From contig JAEUWP010000486.1 in assembly GCA_018524725.1 (NCBI GenBank), forward strand, positions 1 through 64,000: a stretch of 64,000 nucleotides of DNA. Direction: 5' to 3'. Source of the stretch: Podaxis mareebaensis (lineage: Eukaryota > Basidiomycota > Agaricomycetes > Agaricales > Agaricaceae). The notes under the pieces were generated by a model. It was not told where the DNA came from. It saw only the letters and a program-made list of their open reading frames with translations, and did not search any database. Both the position numbers and the translations under genes were made by a program. This document shows, piece after piece, positions 25,999-38,711 of the stretch (within the stretch, counting starts at the first letter, position 1; each line of letters begins with the position of its first letter).

Positions 25999-27618
25999 AT
26001 GGCTACCCTAGCAAAGGACATACCAAATATCGGTGAACTGTAGGTTTTCCCGTTTTCCCTTACTTGCAAGCACTTGAAGTATGTGATACTGTTCAGCGCG
26101 GGACCTCCAGTAAGTCGATTTGAATCGAACGTTAGGCAATTGCTCATCGGCTGATGATTTCAGTTCATTGGCATTGTTCTAAACAGCTATCTCTACGGAA
26201 TATTGACCTTACAGTATTGTGAGCCAAAGCTTGGCATCCTTCTACCCATAATTAACAGAGAACTGTGTTAGACAACTACCACGTTAACTTCCGTAACGAC
26301 TACCCTGTCCTCAGGACAATAGGTATGCTCCGCTCCGCCTATCTCACCTTCGCAATCTCATCGGTTGCCAAGTTCATATCCAGTTTGTGCTTGAAACTGC
26401 GCAAACGATAATGTCGCTTGCGGATGGGTTTCATTGGTTTGTGTATGGTTATGGGAAGCCCAAACAACTGCAAGAATACTTCCTGGCCAACTTTGACACA
26501 CCAATCATATGCACGTGCATCACAATTATATCCCAAGGTGCATATTGCTGGAGAATATACCGCCTCAGCGGCCAAAGGCTAATGACTCTCGCGATTGCCT
26601 TAGTAAGTCATGATCCCGTGCAACTGCTTTCTTCAAAGAGTTTACCGAACTCAGATAGTATGCTGCCAAGCCGCGGGCGGTTTTGGTATTGGGATAGTGG
26701 TGCGGCAAACCTGTTGGTCAATACTCGACCCTCATCTCATCCACCTTTGTCTCACTAGAACCAAAAGCTCGGAAGCATTAGTAAATGGAATACCTTGGAT
26801 AAGATATTCATGATCGTGCGTTTGGATCCATGAAAATGACGTGCTCTTAACTCAAACACACTTAATCAGATTTGGGCAGTCTGCGGGGCGGTGGCCGACA
26901 CTGCCATTGCCTGCGTGATGTCATACTTAGTGAGCACCCAGCCTTCACTAGTCAGAGATGGGGACACTCACAGAGGTTTTCAGCTACTATCTAACAACTC
27001 CGCTGCCAATAAGAAGATAACTGTTCCTATGAGAATCGTAAGGCATGTGATCGAATCCAATATCGCCACTGGTAAGTACCAAGCGCCTGAAAGGGCTTAA
27101 CGTCCTGTGACTAATGGATGTTTTCAAGCAACCGTGGCAATTGTCCAGCTTCTCACCACAGTTATCGAATCAATAGCACCGCCAGTAAGTTCCTGATAAT
27201 TCTTCATTCAATGAATCTTACGTTTGGGTAGAAAACAAGCTTATTCTTATGCCCGTACGTGACCATGTCCTCGTAGTATCTCGTGGTTTACCTAACGTGG
27301 ATGCAACATCTCAGAGGTTACGTGCTGGGGAAATTGTGCGTGATGTGGCAACAAGAAAGGGTGAATGACTAAACCTTTCTCAGATACAGCAACTCGTTCA
27401 TTACAATGCTGAACAATCGGAAGTACGCCGGTGGACTCGCCGAAGAAGCTGCAGGGTACAACCGGTCGGCTCCAACTGAGCTCAGGCCCAGATACATCCA
27501 TACTCCAGCCGTTACAGGTGGTATTACGGTCCACACAGAGACTGCAGTTCATTTCGACACTGCAGTCGAATTTTCCTCTGAACAGAATCTGAAGAATCTC
27601 AGGTTCTCAGAAATATAG
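25999..27618 (+). CDS. DUF6534-type seven-helix membrane protein
   Basis: Twelve exons with eleven introns (47-60 nt, one of 89) fill this 1.6-kb gene and give 332 residues, an exact multiple of three. The start MATLAKDIPNIGEL is supported by splicing into a 13-nt exon (26097-26109, encoding part of LAGPP) and then into FIGIVLNSYLYGILTLQY, the first helix of the family. Further family marks are the second-helix segment FVLETAQTIMSLADGFHWFVYGYG, the WRIYRLSG loop, and the characteristic C-terminal GKLYSNSFITMLNNRK that precedes a polar tail. DUF6534 proteins are abundant in Agaricomycetes and have no assigned function. The sixth intron (donor GTAAAT near 26779) is the least certain border. No internal stop results from this model. 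Confidence 0.82.
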
Positions 27619-29204
27619 TTGAAAGTGCAGTTTTGTATGTCGAGAAGTAATAATACAAAGACGAAACCTTCCAACATTCAACGTTTTAAAGTTCGTTTTT
27701 CAATCTTGGCAACGCCAACCAGATTTACACCTTCTGCTGGGGTTGACCTTTGGGCGATAGGGCTGTTCCACCCGAGCTATTAGCCGGCCTCTGAACAATA
27801 AATTTCTGCATAGACCGCTTCTCGAACTCTCAGAAGGGGTAAGATCCAGACTCTGGTAGACTTGCCTTGCCCCAGCGTTCCCTTTGGACGTTTCCTTAAG
27901 CTACAAGACTCAACTCAAGATAGCCTTAACCAAGCCGGGGAGCAACCAGAGCACTGACCTTGGGACAGATCGTGCAGTAAGCCCCAAATAAAACAGTCGA
28001 AGTGACCATTTGAGGTGGGATCACGAGTCGACGACCGCAATAAAGGGAGAATGACTATAAGGGCATTGCGCGACATAATCATCGATTCGATGTTGTTGCG
28101 GATCCTAGCTCCTATGGAGGACCAGACCAGGAACAAATGTCCGATTTGCCAGTATATCAACATCCTTAATGAGCGCACCGACAAGATAGGACGAGGATGA
28201 AGACAAGATGACGTCATCTGACTCTCGATTGCAGATACGCGAATTAATGTATGCTATCAGTTCGGAATGTGTTTTGCGCAGCAATGCATCTCTGACCTGC
28301 TAAGACATCGAGGCAAGTGAGAAGTACCCAGTTGAGGTATGGGAGAGGCGGTGGAACAACAGGCGAAAGTGTGGCCAAGACTCAAGCTGTTACGACTTGG
28401 TGAGGCGAGATGGGTTGGGTGTTCATAATGTTGAACGAGGTTCCATGGGACACGAAGTTTCAACGTGATTAGCACGCGGAGGGATTTCATCGTCGTGGCC
28501 CCGTGAGTCGGAGGAGGGATGAAAGTATCGAAGGGAATGCCGTCGCACGTTTTGGTAGATGGAGTACAAGATAGCTGGGGTGGGTTTGTACAGGAAGGAG
28601 CATGGTGAGGGAGGCCGCTATTGTCGGGGATGCTGTTTCGAGGGCGCTTGCAGGAACGGGAGTGGTAGAAGAGTATTGAGCAGTGAAGAGAAATGTCTCT
28701 CAGGCAGGACGTAACACAGTAGCGTTGTGGCCCGAGCTGGTCGGCACCTGCATCAAATAAACGAAAATTAGTCCAGAAAAACTGACATTTCGGGGTACCG
28801 ATGCAATTCTAATTTCTTCTCACCTCGCAAATGGGAATTTGAGGACTCCAGTTCAGCCGAGAATATACACCAGCCCGGGATTTCTGAGATCGTAGATGGA
28901 GCTTCACGTTCCTTCAACTGAGAATACGAGCTCTCAAAATTCGGGAAAGCCTCATTGTCCAGAGTAAGGCACGAACTGCTAGACTATTTCAGGAGGAATG
29001 TCCTTCAAAATAACCATTACTGGGGGCAAGAGTGACTCCGTTGAGCAAGGATTGGAATACTGATAGGCGACCGTGGGAAGGGTGAGGGGGGAATATTTGA
29101 AGAATATTAAATTAAGTAATATGAACCCTCTTACGATTTTACTACGGACGAACATCTCCTTTCCGACAGAGCCAAGGCGTCGCGCAGGCAGTGAGACCAA
29201 CGAG
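27619..29204. other. intergenic stretch without supported gene
   Basis: About 1.6 kb with short frames only. None could be joined or assigned. The end of the stretch is the promoter of LCB1. Confidence 0.45.
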
Positions 29205-31090
29205 ATGAACACAACCTCCACCACACTCGAGCCAGTCCTCGACTTCCTGGCCCGTACCCTCACTACTGCAGAGACCACCTTCAACAAACTCCCTGGCTCC
29301 GCCGTCATCCAACGCTACGTCAAGAGTTCCCACCAGAACGATCCCGGGAGGTCACTCCTAGAGCTCATTTTATTCATTTTTGCAATTCGCACCTTGTTGC
29401 AGTCAAGAACACGCGCGGACAAGAACTTCATCCAGTTCTCTGACAAGGTTATTCCCCTGCTGCCTTTTCGGGATTCTGCTAGCTCACAGAAGGCCTGTTG
29501 TAGGAAATTGATGAACTTGTGGACGAATGGACTCCTGAGCCGCTCGGACAACCTCTAACACCCCAGGAGCAGGCTGACTTGGCTGCTGTCCCCGTTATCG
29601 TTGGTCCCAATGGCCCCAAACCCAAAATCGCCAGTACTGGCAAGACCGCTATCAACCTCGCCAGCTTCAATTTCACAGGTTTGGCTGGGAACGAGGAGAT
29701 TAAAGAACGGGCAGTAGAGACTCTGAGGAAGTATGGTCTGGGGAGCTGTGGGCCACCCGGTTTCTACGGTACACTGGGTGCGTGTCTTCAACCGCCTGCT
29801 CCTGCGCATTACTCATACGGCCATGTTTAGATGTCCACATGGAGTTGGAACGGGACATTGCCGATTTTCTGGGCACGGAGGCCGCGATTCTATACTCTCA
29901 GGGTTTCTCTACTATCTCCTCCGTTATCCCGGCTTTTTGCAAGCGAGGTGACATCATCGTCGCGGACCGCGGAGTCAACTTTGCGATCCAGAAGGGTATC
30001 CAGATCTCTCGTTCTACCGTGCGATGGTTCGACCATAACGACCTAAAGAGCTTGGAAGAAGTGCTGGAGAGCGTCGAGAAGGAGAGGAAGAAACGCCGCG
30101 GACCTCTAACTCGCCGCTTCATCGTCACCGAGGGTATCTTCGAAAAGGATGGAGCCATGGTCGACTTGCCTAAACTTGTAAATGCTATCTCCTCGCTCTT
30201 GAATGCGTACTCTGACCTGTTATTTTTAGATCGACATCAAACACAAGCACAAATATCGCTTGATCCTCGATGAGAGCATCTCGTTTGGTACTGTTGGAAG
30301 GACCGGTCGTGGTCTGACAGAACTCTATAATGTTCCGGTAGGTCCTGCGTTGACCTAACTTGCCGCGGAATCTGATTCCGGTCTAGGCCTCCAAAGTGGA
30401 TATGCTCATTGGCTCAGTCGCTAACGGCCTCAATTCCAGTGGCGGTTTCTGCGCCGGCTCCCAAATCGTGGTTAACCATCAGGTGCGTCCTGTCTTTGCC
30501 GTTCCGCAGCCTTCGCCTCATTGCCTTACTGTGTGTACTATTCTTAGCGCATCAATGGACTCTCCTTCGTCTTCTCCGCCTCCATGCCTGCCCTCCTCAC
30601 CGTCGCCGCTTCTGAAGGCATCAATATACTCCGTAACACGCCCTCTATTCTTGCAACACTACAAGAGAACATACAAGCCGCTCGTGCAATTCTTGATCGT
30701 GTTGATTGCATCACCATTCCTTCGCATCCCGCCTCCCCTATCATTCATATCTACATCAAGAACTCTAAATCATCATTACACCCCTCTACCGCTGCTACTA
30801 TCGTTCCCTCGACTAAGCCTTCAAATCCAACGTCCATCCTCCCGAAGGACGCTGCCAGCTGGGATTGGGATATTCAGGCCGAAGAGAAGATTTTGCAGGA
30901 TGTCGTGGATGAGGCCCTTGCACAGGGGGTGTTGATTACGAAAGCGAAGAGACTAAGGGGGCAGGAGATGGTTGAACCTAGACCGAGTATCAGGTTGGCT
31001 CTGACCAGTGCATTGACGAAGAAAGAGACAGAGAAGGCTGTCCAGGTTGTGAAGAATGCTCTTGTAAAGGTCCTCAGCAAGAGGCGTTGA
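29205..31090 (+). CDS. LCB1: serine palmitoyltransferase subunit 1
   Basis: Six exons with five introns of 49-65 nt give 536 residues. Together with LCB2 this ER-membrane subunit forms serine palmitoyltransferase, which condenses serine and palmitoyl-CoA in the first step of sphingolipid synthesis. A hydrophobic N-terminal segment ([16 protein letters not shown]) is followed by the alpha-oxoamine synthase fold. Diagnostic stretches are [68 protein letters not shown] and [15 protein letters not shown]. In the last, the PLP-binding lysine of the catalytic LCB2 subunit is replaced by Asn, as expected for LCB1. The start at 29205 gives [15 protein letters not shown]. The coding sequence is intact. 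It is convergent with the minus-strand gene ending at 31557. Confidence 0.96.
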
Positions 31091-31556
31091 AGGAAGTTGG
31101 TCTTACTGCGATACACTGACGCTTAGATATGCCTCTGTGGATTGGAGTGGATGGTTTTGTGCTTTTCCTTTCAGAGTTATTTTAATGTTGTTTTGACGAA
31201 TATTGTGCGTATCTACCTATCCCTAGATTAATAATGATGTGCAAGCAAGTCGGGTTTCCTTGTTCGAACGTCGGCTGTACAAATCTTGAAGGATGTGCAT
31301 AATATCATTTAATCCGACGCCCAATTGAGCCAGGACCTCTGGTATCACCGCAACGCAATTGCGTAACCAAGAGCAAGATAACGACGAAATGCTAAGTGCT
31401 GGTGTCGAAAAAAGCACGTGTAGGTATAGAGTAACTTGGGGTATGCAAGAATGAATAAGGATTTGATACGGTTCGCTTTGGAGATGAGGAAACCAATGTT
31501 CTGGCAAAATTAGAAATAATTATGGCTACAGTTCCACTGCAATCACACAGCCACGG

Positions 31557-33154
31557 TTACTGATACCGATTATACTGTGCATTGACGACCTGCATATAGC
31601 CAGGTGGTGGCTCGTCAGTCAATCCCTGCGTATACGGCGAGTTCTGCTGCGCTCGTAGATACTGTATCTGATCCATCATTATCCGCATCTGGTCCCGCAT
31701 GTCCACCAGTACTGAGGGATCCACCATCGGTTCGCCCGTGGGCTGCATGCCAGGCTGTTCCCCTGCCCCTCCCCTGCTTTGGCCTGCGGTCGGGTTCGGC
31801 ATGCCACCAGCAACTAGGCGTATCACGGGGGGATCGGGATCTAGGTGTCGCCCAGCATAGCCTTGTCCAAACTCCTGTGCGCGCTGTTGGGTTTGGTTGT
31901 GTAGCCGTCGTTGATCTTGTATGTAGGAGGATTTGAGAGAGCGCATTTGGGATGTGACGGTTTCAAGACGGTTGTTTAGCTCACGTTGGCGTTCTTGTCG
32001 AATTTGATCTCTTTGCTCCGGATTTGAGCTTGGGTTGTTGAAGTGAACGTTTGAGGGAGGGAGGGAAGTTGAATGTAGATCGAATGGTGTTACTCCGGAC
32101 GTGTGAGAGTTGGGGAATGTTTGACTGCTCTGTTGTTGATGGTGTGTTTGTGGAAGGGAGAGAGGTATGAGGTGGTGTCGTTCATCCTCTGGTTTGTGGG
32201 ATGCTGTACTTCCTGAGGTGGAACCTAAGAATGGATGGGCTGCTTCTTCGAGATGGCGGAGCCGTCTATGCCGGTAGAACGAGGCTAAGAGGATGAGCGT
32301 GAGGATGGCAATGAACCCGCCCACGACGCCGCCTGCTATTGCTTTGACTGTGAGATGGTTGTTTGTCGGAGTTGCGCTTGGCGATGGCGTCGGGGTCGAT
32401 GTCATTGTGGGATCAGTTTGGTTAAGGGTGCTTGCAATCGTTGCAATATTCGGTCGACTGTAAAGGCGGAACAAACCTTTGGTTGTTAGTTCTTGATTGA
32501 AGGAGAAAAGACAAAGGACGCACGTGAAGTTTGCGTAGTCAAAGTTAAGGTAGTTGGCTGTGTCGGGTTTTCCTTCTGCCTTGATAGTCAACTCATGTGT
32601 CCGCAAATCTAATTCGTGGTTTGAGAAGGCTAGTGTGTCGTACTGGTAAGCATATGCTGTGCTTTGCGTGTACGTTGTTGTGTTGCCGTCAAGTATAAAG
32701 TCACAAGTTGTGGGTGTGTGGTTTGAGAGAACAAGGTAGACGTCAATTGATCTTCCTGGAGTGTGCTATCAGTGAAGATTCATAATAAGGAATCATTAAC
32801 CGCACCACTGAACTGAAACGAGATGTTGTACGTGAAGTTATTTCCTGCTGGAAGGTATATTGCTGTATATGTCTGGTTGTACAGCCTGGTCAGATCTGGT
32901 TTATTCGGACAACCAGTGCACATTTGGTTTGTCCAGCCAGAGATGTCACCGGCAGATCCAGGAGGAGCGGTAGAGCTGGTGGAAGGGGCGGTGTGGAAGT
33001 CATTAGGACCGCTGGCATCGTCAATCACAAAGGTGTCGGCATTCAGCGTTGTAGCGACTACTGCTGAGGTTGGTCTCGCTATAAGAGCAGACAAGAAGAA
33101 TATCCGAAGAGCCGCGGGCTCATGATACCAATATCGACGACTTCGACAAGACAT
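31557..33154 (-). CDS. single-pass membrane protein with glycosylated ectodomain
   Basis: Three exons with introns of 50 and 66 nt give 493 residues. A signal peptide (IFFLSALIARPTSAVVA) after a short basic N-terminus leads to an ectodomain of about 230 residues. It has several Asn-glycosylation sites and a Cys pair in QMCTGCPNKP, then a Thr/Pro/Ser-rich stalk (TMTSTPTPSPSATP). One transmembrane helix follows (AIAGGVVGGFIAILTLILLASFY, preceded by a glycine-rich approach), then a basic YRHRRLRHLEE stop-transfer. The cytoplasmic part of about 240 residues is Gln/Ser/Pro-rich with a predicted coiled coil (RQERQRELNNRLETVTSQMRS region) and ends PPPGYMQVVNAQYNRYQ. This is a common Agaricomycete layout of unknown function, possibly a wall sensor; that role is only inferred from shape. 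Confidence 0.78.
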
Positions 33155-35288
33155 TCGGCAAGGGCCAGAGACAAAAGCGCGAAAGGCGGGAGAGCGACAA
33201 GGGAAGACGAAGGCCAGCTTAGTCCATCACGAGACCATGGGGCCCGAGCCATTGAAGTGTCGTATCTGTATCCAGGTCGGAAGGTCAACTGGTATTCTTG
33301 ACGCAATGCTTCTAGCAACAGTGATGGATGGCCAGCATTTGACATAAGTGGCTGTGGTCGTTGGAGACATTACCCGGGTAGTGGAAAAATCCAAGCCTTC
33401 CGAGCTTCAAGAGGTCCTCAGACCTTGAGAGAAACTCAGGTTTGGGTGTGGTGAGAGAAGCCTGCTCGGGATCGACTAGGGTTTATGCTCTACGGGAACC
33501 AAAGCAATATAGAGGCGTTCGGTGCTGCGGCACTGCATTCATGACAGGTATAATGAGGTTAGAGCAGACAAAATGAATACCTGCCTTGATATCACACTGG
33601 ACTGATGGGTTGCTTGTGAGGCCGTTGCCAGACCATCATCTCAATCATTGATGATTATTGACATTTTGGATATGTCTATTAGAGGCTTAACTCGTTGGCA
33701 ACAGAAAGTCGCGAACGGAACCAAGCTGTCCTTTAGTTAGATTGGACTCCGAACTAAGTTTGTGTTTCTTGGCCCTACCTCTTTTTGCGACGACGCTGAA
33801 CTCGAACCTAAGCGAAGACCGCTGCAAAAATACACTATGTTCCTGCATAGGATACCCGCGGTCCTGCTTCCGCTCGAAGGCGCGATGGTGCGACCATCCT
33901 GGAAGTTAGTGTGAGATTTCTGAGTAAGCTGAAACGTCGTAGAAGGCTCTTCTATGCAACCAACTAGGTGGGCACTGGGGACTCTGTATGACCCTATGAT
34001 TATGTAACTTGCCCACGGATCATTGACCAGGGTTCTACTCTGCATCATTTCTTCCGGGACATAATAGGCCAACAAAGTTGGGTCGAATGTTGAACTGGCC
34101 GACCTTATATCTGCTTTTCCGCGCAACATGATTGGATGAAAACATCCTGGTCCCACTCCTTACATCAATACTCGCTTCGCTCCGATTGTCGCGCGAGTAT
34201 CGCTCAGCGAAAAGACCTTGTCTGAGCATTCCTGGGCATACGCAGTTTGTTCCCGTTATCATGAAGGGGACTTTCAATACTGGTTCTTTGACCTACCAAG
34301 CACGCTTCTATCACCTTTATCATGAAGGTCTTGGGCTACGGACGACAGAGACATCGCCAAGGGGGTATTTCACTCACTACGCCAGCGTCCTAGCGGCGAC
34401 CCGAAGGCCACGTGGAGCCAAGGCCAATCGCACGCTAATGTAGAGGTATATACACTACTTCACGTTTACGTTGCGGTACTTATACATGCTTTCCAGGAAT
34501 ACGCTGACCCAAATTGACTGGACAAGATTCAGATAGAGCCAGAGCAGTGGTTGCCTACCTCAGCGCTGATGTCTACACGTCCTATGACCCTACACTGGGT
34601 GCACCGGATGATATATATCAGGATTACCGAGCTGACGGGTACTCACATTTTTTCATCGATGTATCTATTTCTGACAGAGTAAATTTATCTACTCTATTTC
34701 GTATTCGCAGTATTCACTCACTGGGATGGCAGATTCACACCAACATACGCGTCCTCGCGTCCTAGCTCTTCCATTGATAACTCCAAACAAGTTCCGGTTC
34801 TTCCACCTGACCGATCACCCAAGGCAAGATCATTCTTCACCATCTTCCAAAAGTAACTTCTTACGCAGCACTCGACCCATGAACAAGAAGCACCTGTAAA
34901 AATAGTCATACCTTCCAAACCGAGAATGTGCTATCCCTGTTGTCAAACTAGGGGCCACCACGTTCAGGTTTGATCGCTTGTCGTGTGCAGGCCGAGCAAG
35001 ACTCGAACACAGCTAGCCCCTTGACCAAACTGCCCTGTTGGCACAATGCTGTACGCAGGTACTCCTACGTCAAACCCCTCTCCTTTCCTTCTTTGCAACC
35101 CAAACCCACGGCGCTCACCTTGGTTGAGGTACCGATTCCCGCACCAAAGTTTCGTTCTGTGCAACTTCTGAATGCACCGGGGTTAAGGACTCACACCCCA
35201 GGCCCATTTCAACCTCTCAACCCCCCTCACTCGCGTATCATTGCCTCAACCACCTCATTGCCACTCGCTCTCTAGGCCAAAGCCAACC
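33155..35288. other. intergenic stretch without supported gene
   Basis: About 2.1 kb between divergent genes. Frames at 33737-34156 (-) and 34514-34765 (+) show no family resemblance and no convincing splice borders. The last 300 nt, pyrimidine-rich with CCCC tracts, are probably the promoter and leader of the F-box gene. Confidence 0.45.
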
Positions 35289-37150
35289 ATGCACGCGTGC
35301 CTTCAAGTCTATGATGTAGTGGAACATATCTGCTTCCACCTTGCCTCTTCCGATTCTCTCGATGCGCTCGCGAAACTTGCAAGGACGTGTACGATCTTCC
35401 TAGATCCGGCGCTTAACGCGCTGTGGCACACGGTCCCGACGCTCGAGCCACTTATAAGATGTCTACCGGGGGATGCATGGGCGGTCAAGCACACTCGATA
35501 TCATCCCGTCTTGGTGAGCTTGCTCCCCTAATATCAATCACATGGAACCAAGAAATGTTGATGACCGGATGGGGTTTGTGGGGATGTGGGTAGACCCTCA
35601 GGCGGGCAACAACCCCGCAAGACTGGGAACGTTGTAAATTCTATACACATCGCATACGCCACTTCGGGAATACTGAGCTCGAAACTTCGGCCCCCGGAAA
35701 ACTTAAAGGTTCAATCCCAACGGACAAAACGATATACGTGGCTCTCAAAGCTACTGGAGACCAACCCACGTCTCTCTTGACATTCCCAAACCTCCGCACC
35801 TGCCGTCTCATCCCACATACATCCTCACCCTCACCCTACTTTGCATCTTTCCTCACTCCCACCCTACGTACACTCACACTCCGCGCATTGGCATACGACC
35901 CAGATGGGACATTACCCAGCATCCTAAGTTCTCTCGCACATCGTACGCCTTGTTTGGAACAACTGAGGATTGAAGGTGTCCCAGATTTCTCGTCTTGTAT
36001 TGCTGGTGTGGATGTGAATAGCGGTCATTGTGGCGGGATAGGAGGGAGGGGAGGAAGAAGGTGGAATGGTATGTTGATGGATATGTTATATGGCTTGGAA
36101 CACCTCCGGGCGCTTGAATGTCCGTGTATACGATTCCCGGACGATGCGGTGCTATACCTCGCGACGCGGCCAAAGATACGCGTATTACACATCAAGAATA
36201 CCGCCGAGGATATATTAGACGCGCTCAACCACGGCGTAGCAAGAGGAGAATGTTTCGAGTACTTGGAACAGCTGAACGTAGAGTGTAGTCCAGATGGGGG
36301 GTTAGCCGAAGCGATCAAGTTACTCGGACGCGTGGGCAATATTTCACGGATACAACGGCTGGGGGTTATGAGGGCCGGACCAGACATGCCCACCGAACAC
36401 GAATTGCGGGGGTTTATTCAAGATCTTTCGAACCTCACGACCATTTCACATACCACACCTCTCCTCAGAATCCCAACCCCGAACACAAATCTCAAAACGC
36501 TCTCCATCGAACAACCCTTCCTCCTGCCCTCCCAACATCTACAATCCAACAACGGCACACCAACAACGATCCAAACGCTCTCACCACTCCTCTCAGGTCA
36601 TTTCCCAGCCCTTGAAACACTCAAGATAACGCTTGATACGGGGTACTCGTTCAGTGACGCCGATGCAACAACCATAGCTTGCGCATGGCCCAAGTTACAG
36701 GAATTGCAACTGGGATTTCGAGGCTGTGGGTGGGGTCTAGATTCAGGAATGCGTATGGCCATGACCTTGTCCGGGCTGCAAGCTTTCGCCAGGGGGTGTA
36801 AGGGACTGAGGTCTCTCGGGGTATGCTTTAATGCCAAACCTGACACCGACACACCACTTGATTGGGGAAGGGGTGAAGAAGAGGAAAATGAGGGGTGTTG
36901 TAGCAGTTTGCGGTTCTTGGAAGTAGGTGACTCGGCGTATGAAGGAGAGCCTCTTGACGTCGCGAGGCGTTTGTTGGATATCTTTCCGGGGCTACGTGGT
37001 GTTTATGGTCCTGATACGATCATCTCGCGCGAGTGGCAGAGGAAATGGATGCAGGTTTCGATGATGTTCAATAAATTGTCGTCGCAAAGGCGAGTAAAAC
37101 CCAGTTTGGTAAGTTTCCCTGACATTGTCTGCTCAATTTGCGTTGACTGA
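35289..37150 (+). CDS. F-box protein with LRR-like C-terminal part
   Basis: Two exons (35289-35513 and 35594-37150) give 593 residues. The N-terminus MHACLQVYDVVEHICFHLAS, followed by ALAKLARTCTIFLDPALNALWHTV, is the F-box of the kind found in hundreds of copies in Agaricomycetes. It ends with the usual PLIRCLPGDAW. F-box proteins bind Skp1 and bring substrates to SCF ubiquitin ligases. The long second part (FPNLRTCRLIP, TLRTLTLRAL, LEHLRALECP, RVLHIKNTA, LETLKITLD, LQELQLGF) shows leucine-rich-repeat-like strands, so it probably binds the substrate. The C-terminus is uncertain: a donor (GTAAGT) after QRRVKPSL could join to an acceptor at 37158 and end at 37167 with two further residues. It is convergent with RPC40. 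Confidence 0.83.
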
Positions 37151-37298
37151 GGACTTAGGGAACGTGAGCATAGAGCACAACAACCGAGGCGATCTCGTAT
37201 GGTCATTAACGTGGAGAACACCAAGAAAATAACGTGATGTATCAGTACAGATAATGTAATAATGAACAAATAGTAACTCAATGGCACTTGGAGTTATT

Positions 37299-38663
37299 TT
37301 ACGTATCGGCCATTTCTACATCTGCCCCTCCCGAACCTTCCAATTGCGCTTTGAGAGCTTCGGCAGCGCTCCGAATGATAGAGATTTTTTCGCGCATAAC
37401 TTTGACTGCTTCTGGGAAAAGCCGTTCAGGTGTATACGCACTCTCTGTCTCAATATTAACTACCAGAATCCGGGTTAGTTACACAATAGCAGAAAGTATA
37501 CCAAGGATAGACGTACATAGGAAGAAGTCGCGCACCCGACTGAGCTCGACGGAATCAACGAACTCGGGGTGGCGGAGGACTTCACGACTGACAGAATCCT
37601 TGCGCACATTTTTCTCGTCTACAGAAACTTGTTTTGTTACAGGGTCAATGGCAATCACGCCTGGCGAGAAGCATTTTTGGAATTTTTCGGCGAGGTTAGG
37701 CGGTATTGGCTTTTTGATTTTGATGTGTGGTAGCAGACGATACGATGCAGTAGCTGTAGCAATTCACAAATCAACACGATAAAACACGGGCGACGTAAAG
37801 ATGTAAGGACGCACCGACAGGACTAAACTTCGCGTGATCCTTCCCAACGCCCTTGACCGCATGCAATTCCATCGAAATCGCCTGGCCCGGACGCAACTTT
37901 GCCAACACGATATTAGGATTTGTAGGCCCCGGCGTAGGAAAACCTTCAAATGCGGCCTGTTGGTCTCCGGCAGGTTTCCACTGGAGATGACCAGAGAGGA
38001 GTTCATGATTGACATAGAGCTCGAAGGGATCTGTCGAGCCCTTTGGCGCGGAGGGATTCCGGCTACATGTTATTTCAAGACCGAAGACAATAGTGTTGCG
38101 GTCCGTGGCCACGTCGTCTGGGTCTGTGTGTGGTATCGACATCAACATGGGTTAGCGGGTCAGGAAGAGAATACAAGACATACGGTTTTTGAATTGCATG
38201 AGTGCCGGGTCGACGTTGAGTGGTACGAGGCCCAGCCTATGTGAAAGAACTTCATCGACAATGACAGATGTGTTGTCCCACACGTATACGCGTTCTATGG
38301 CTATGGTAGGCACCTTTGTTACTTGAATGACAAATACGGAGGATGGAAGAACAAGTGGGACATACCTCTGCGATCAATATCCGGCGGAACGCATTGGCTA
38401 TCGAAGCATCGACGCCAACGAGGTCAAATTCTATCGAACGATTCGACAACCTCTGAATCCTGACATGCAGATTCTGCCCTTGCCACAAAACTCAGTTAAA
38501 TCTCCTGCGACATAAGGAACTGATGACGCACCTGTTTGAATTTTTGGAGATCCCAGGAATGGTCTTCATCAGGATAATGTCCTGGAAAATCCGTGCTTGC
38601 GACATTGGAGACACGCTCAGCGCCGACGTGGACGAGGCGTCTGGGATGATAGTCAGTGGACAT
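37299..38663 (-). CDS. RPC40: RNA polymerases I and III subunit AC40
   Basis: Six exons with five introns of 52-61 nt give 358 residues starting [18 protein letters not shown] at 38663. This is the alpha-like subunit AC40/RPAC1, which with AC19 forms the assembly platform of RNA polymerases I and III in the nucleus. Diagnostic stretches are [19 protein letters not shown], the D/L dimerisation motif [107 protein letters not shown] and the C-terminal [12 protein letters not shown]. Length agrees with the family (about 335-360). The start codon is only 48 nt from that of the divergent methyltransferase gene, so the two share a very short promoter. Confidence 0.96.
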
Positions 38664-38711
38664 GAAGAGAGCACAAATTTTGAAAAGATTCCCACGACAT
38701 CAACTCTGATA
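38664..38711. promoter_or_regulatory. 48-nt bidirectional promoter/leader region
   Basis: Only 48 nt separate the start codons of RPC40 (-) and the SFM1-like gene (+). The 5' untranslated regions or core promoters must overlap one another or the coding sequences. The stretch is A-rich on the plus strand; no TATA box is visible. Confidence 0.5.

Noticed and set aside
17106..27618. Possible secondary-metabolite or degradation gene cluster
   Set aside because: No synthase, P450, transporter or regulator is present; the run of plus-strand genes is explained by one tandem duplication and two unrelated genes.
30396..30935. 179-codon plus-strand frame
   Set aside because: Alternative frame of LCB1 that reads through its last intron.
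37003..37287. 94-codon minus-strand frame with a hydrophobic N-terminus
   Set aside because: It overlaps the 3' end of the F-box gene and the 132-nt gap to RPC40, with no acceptable gene model.
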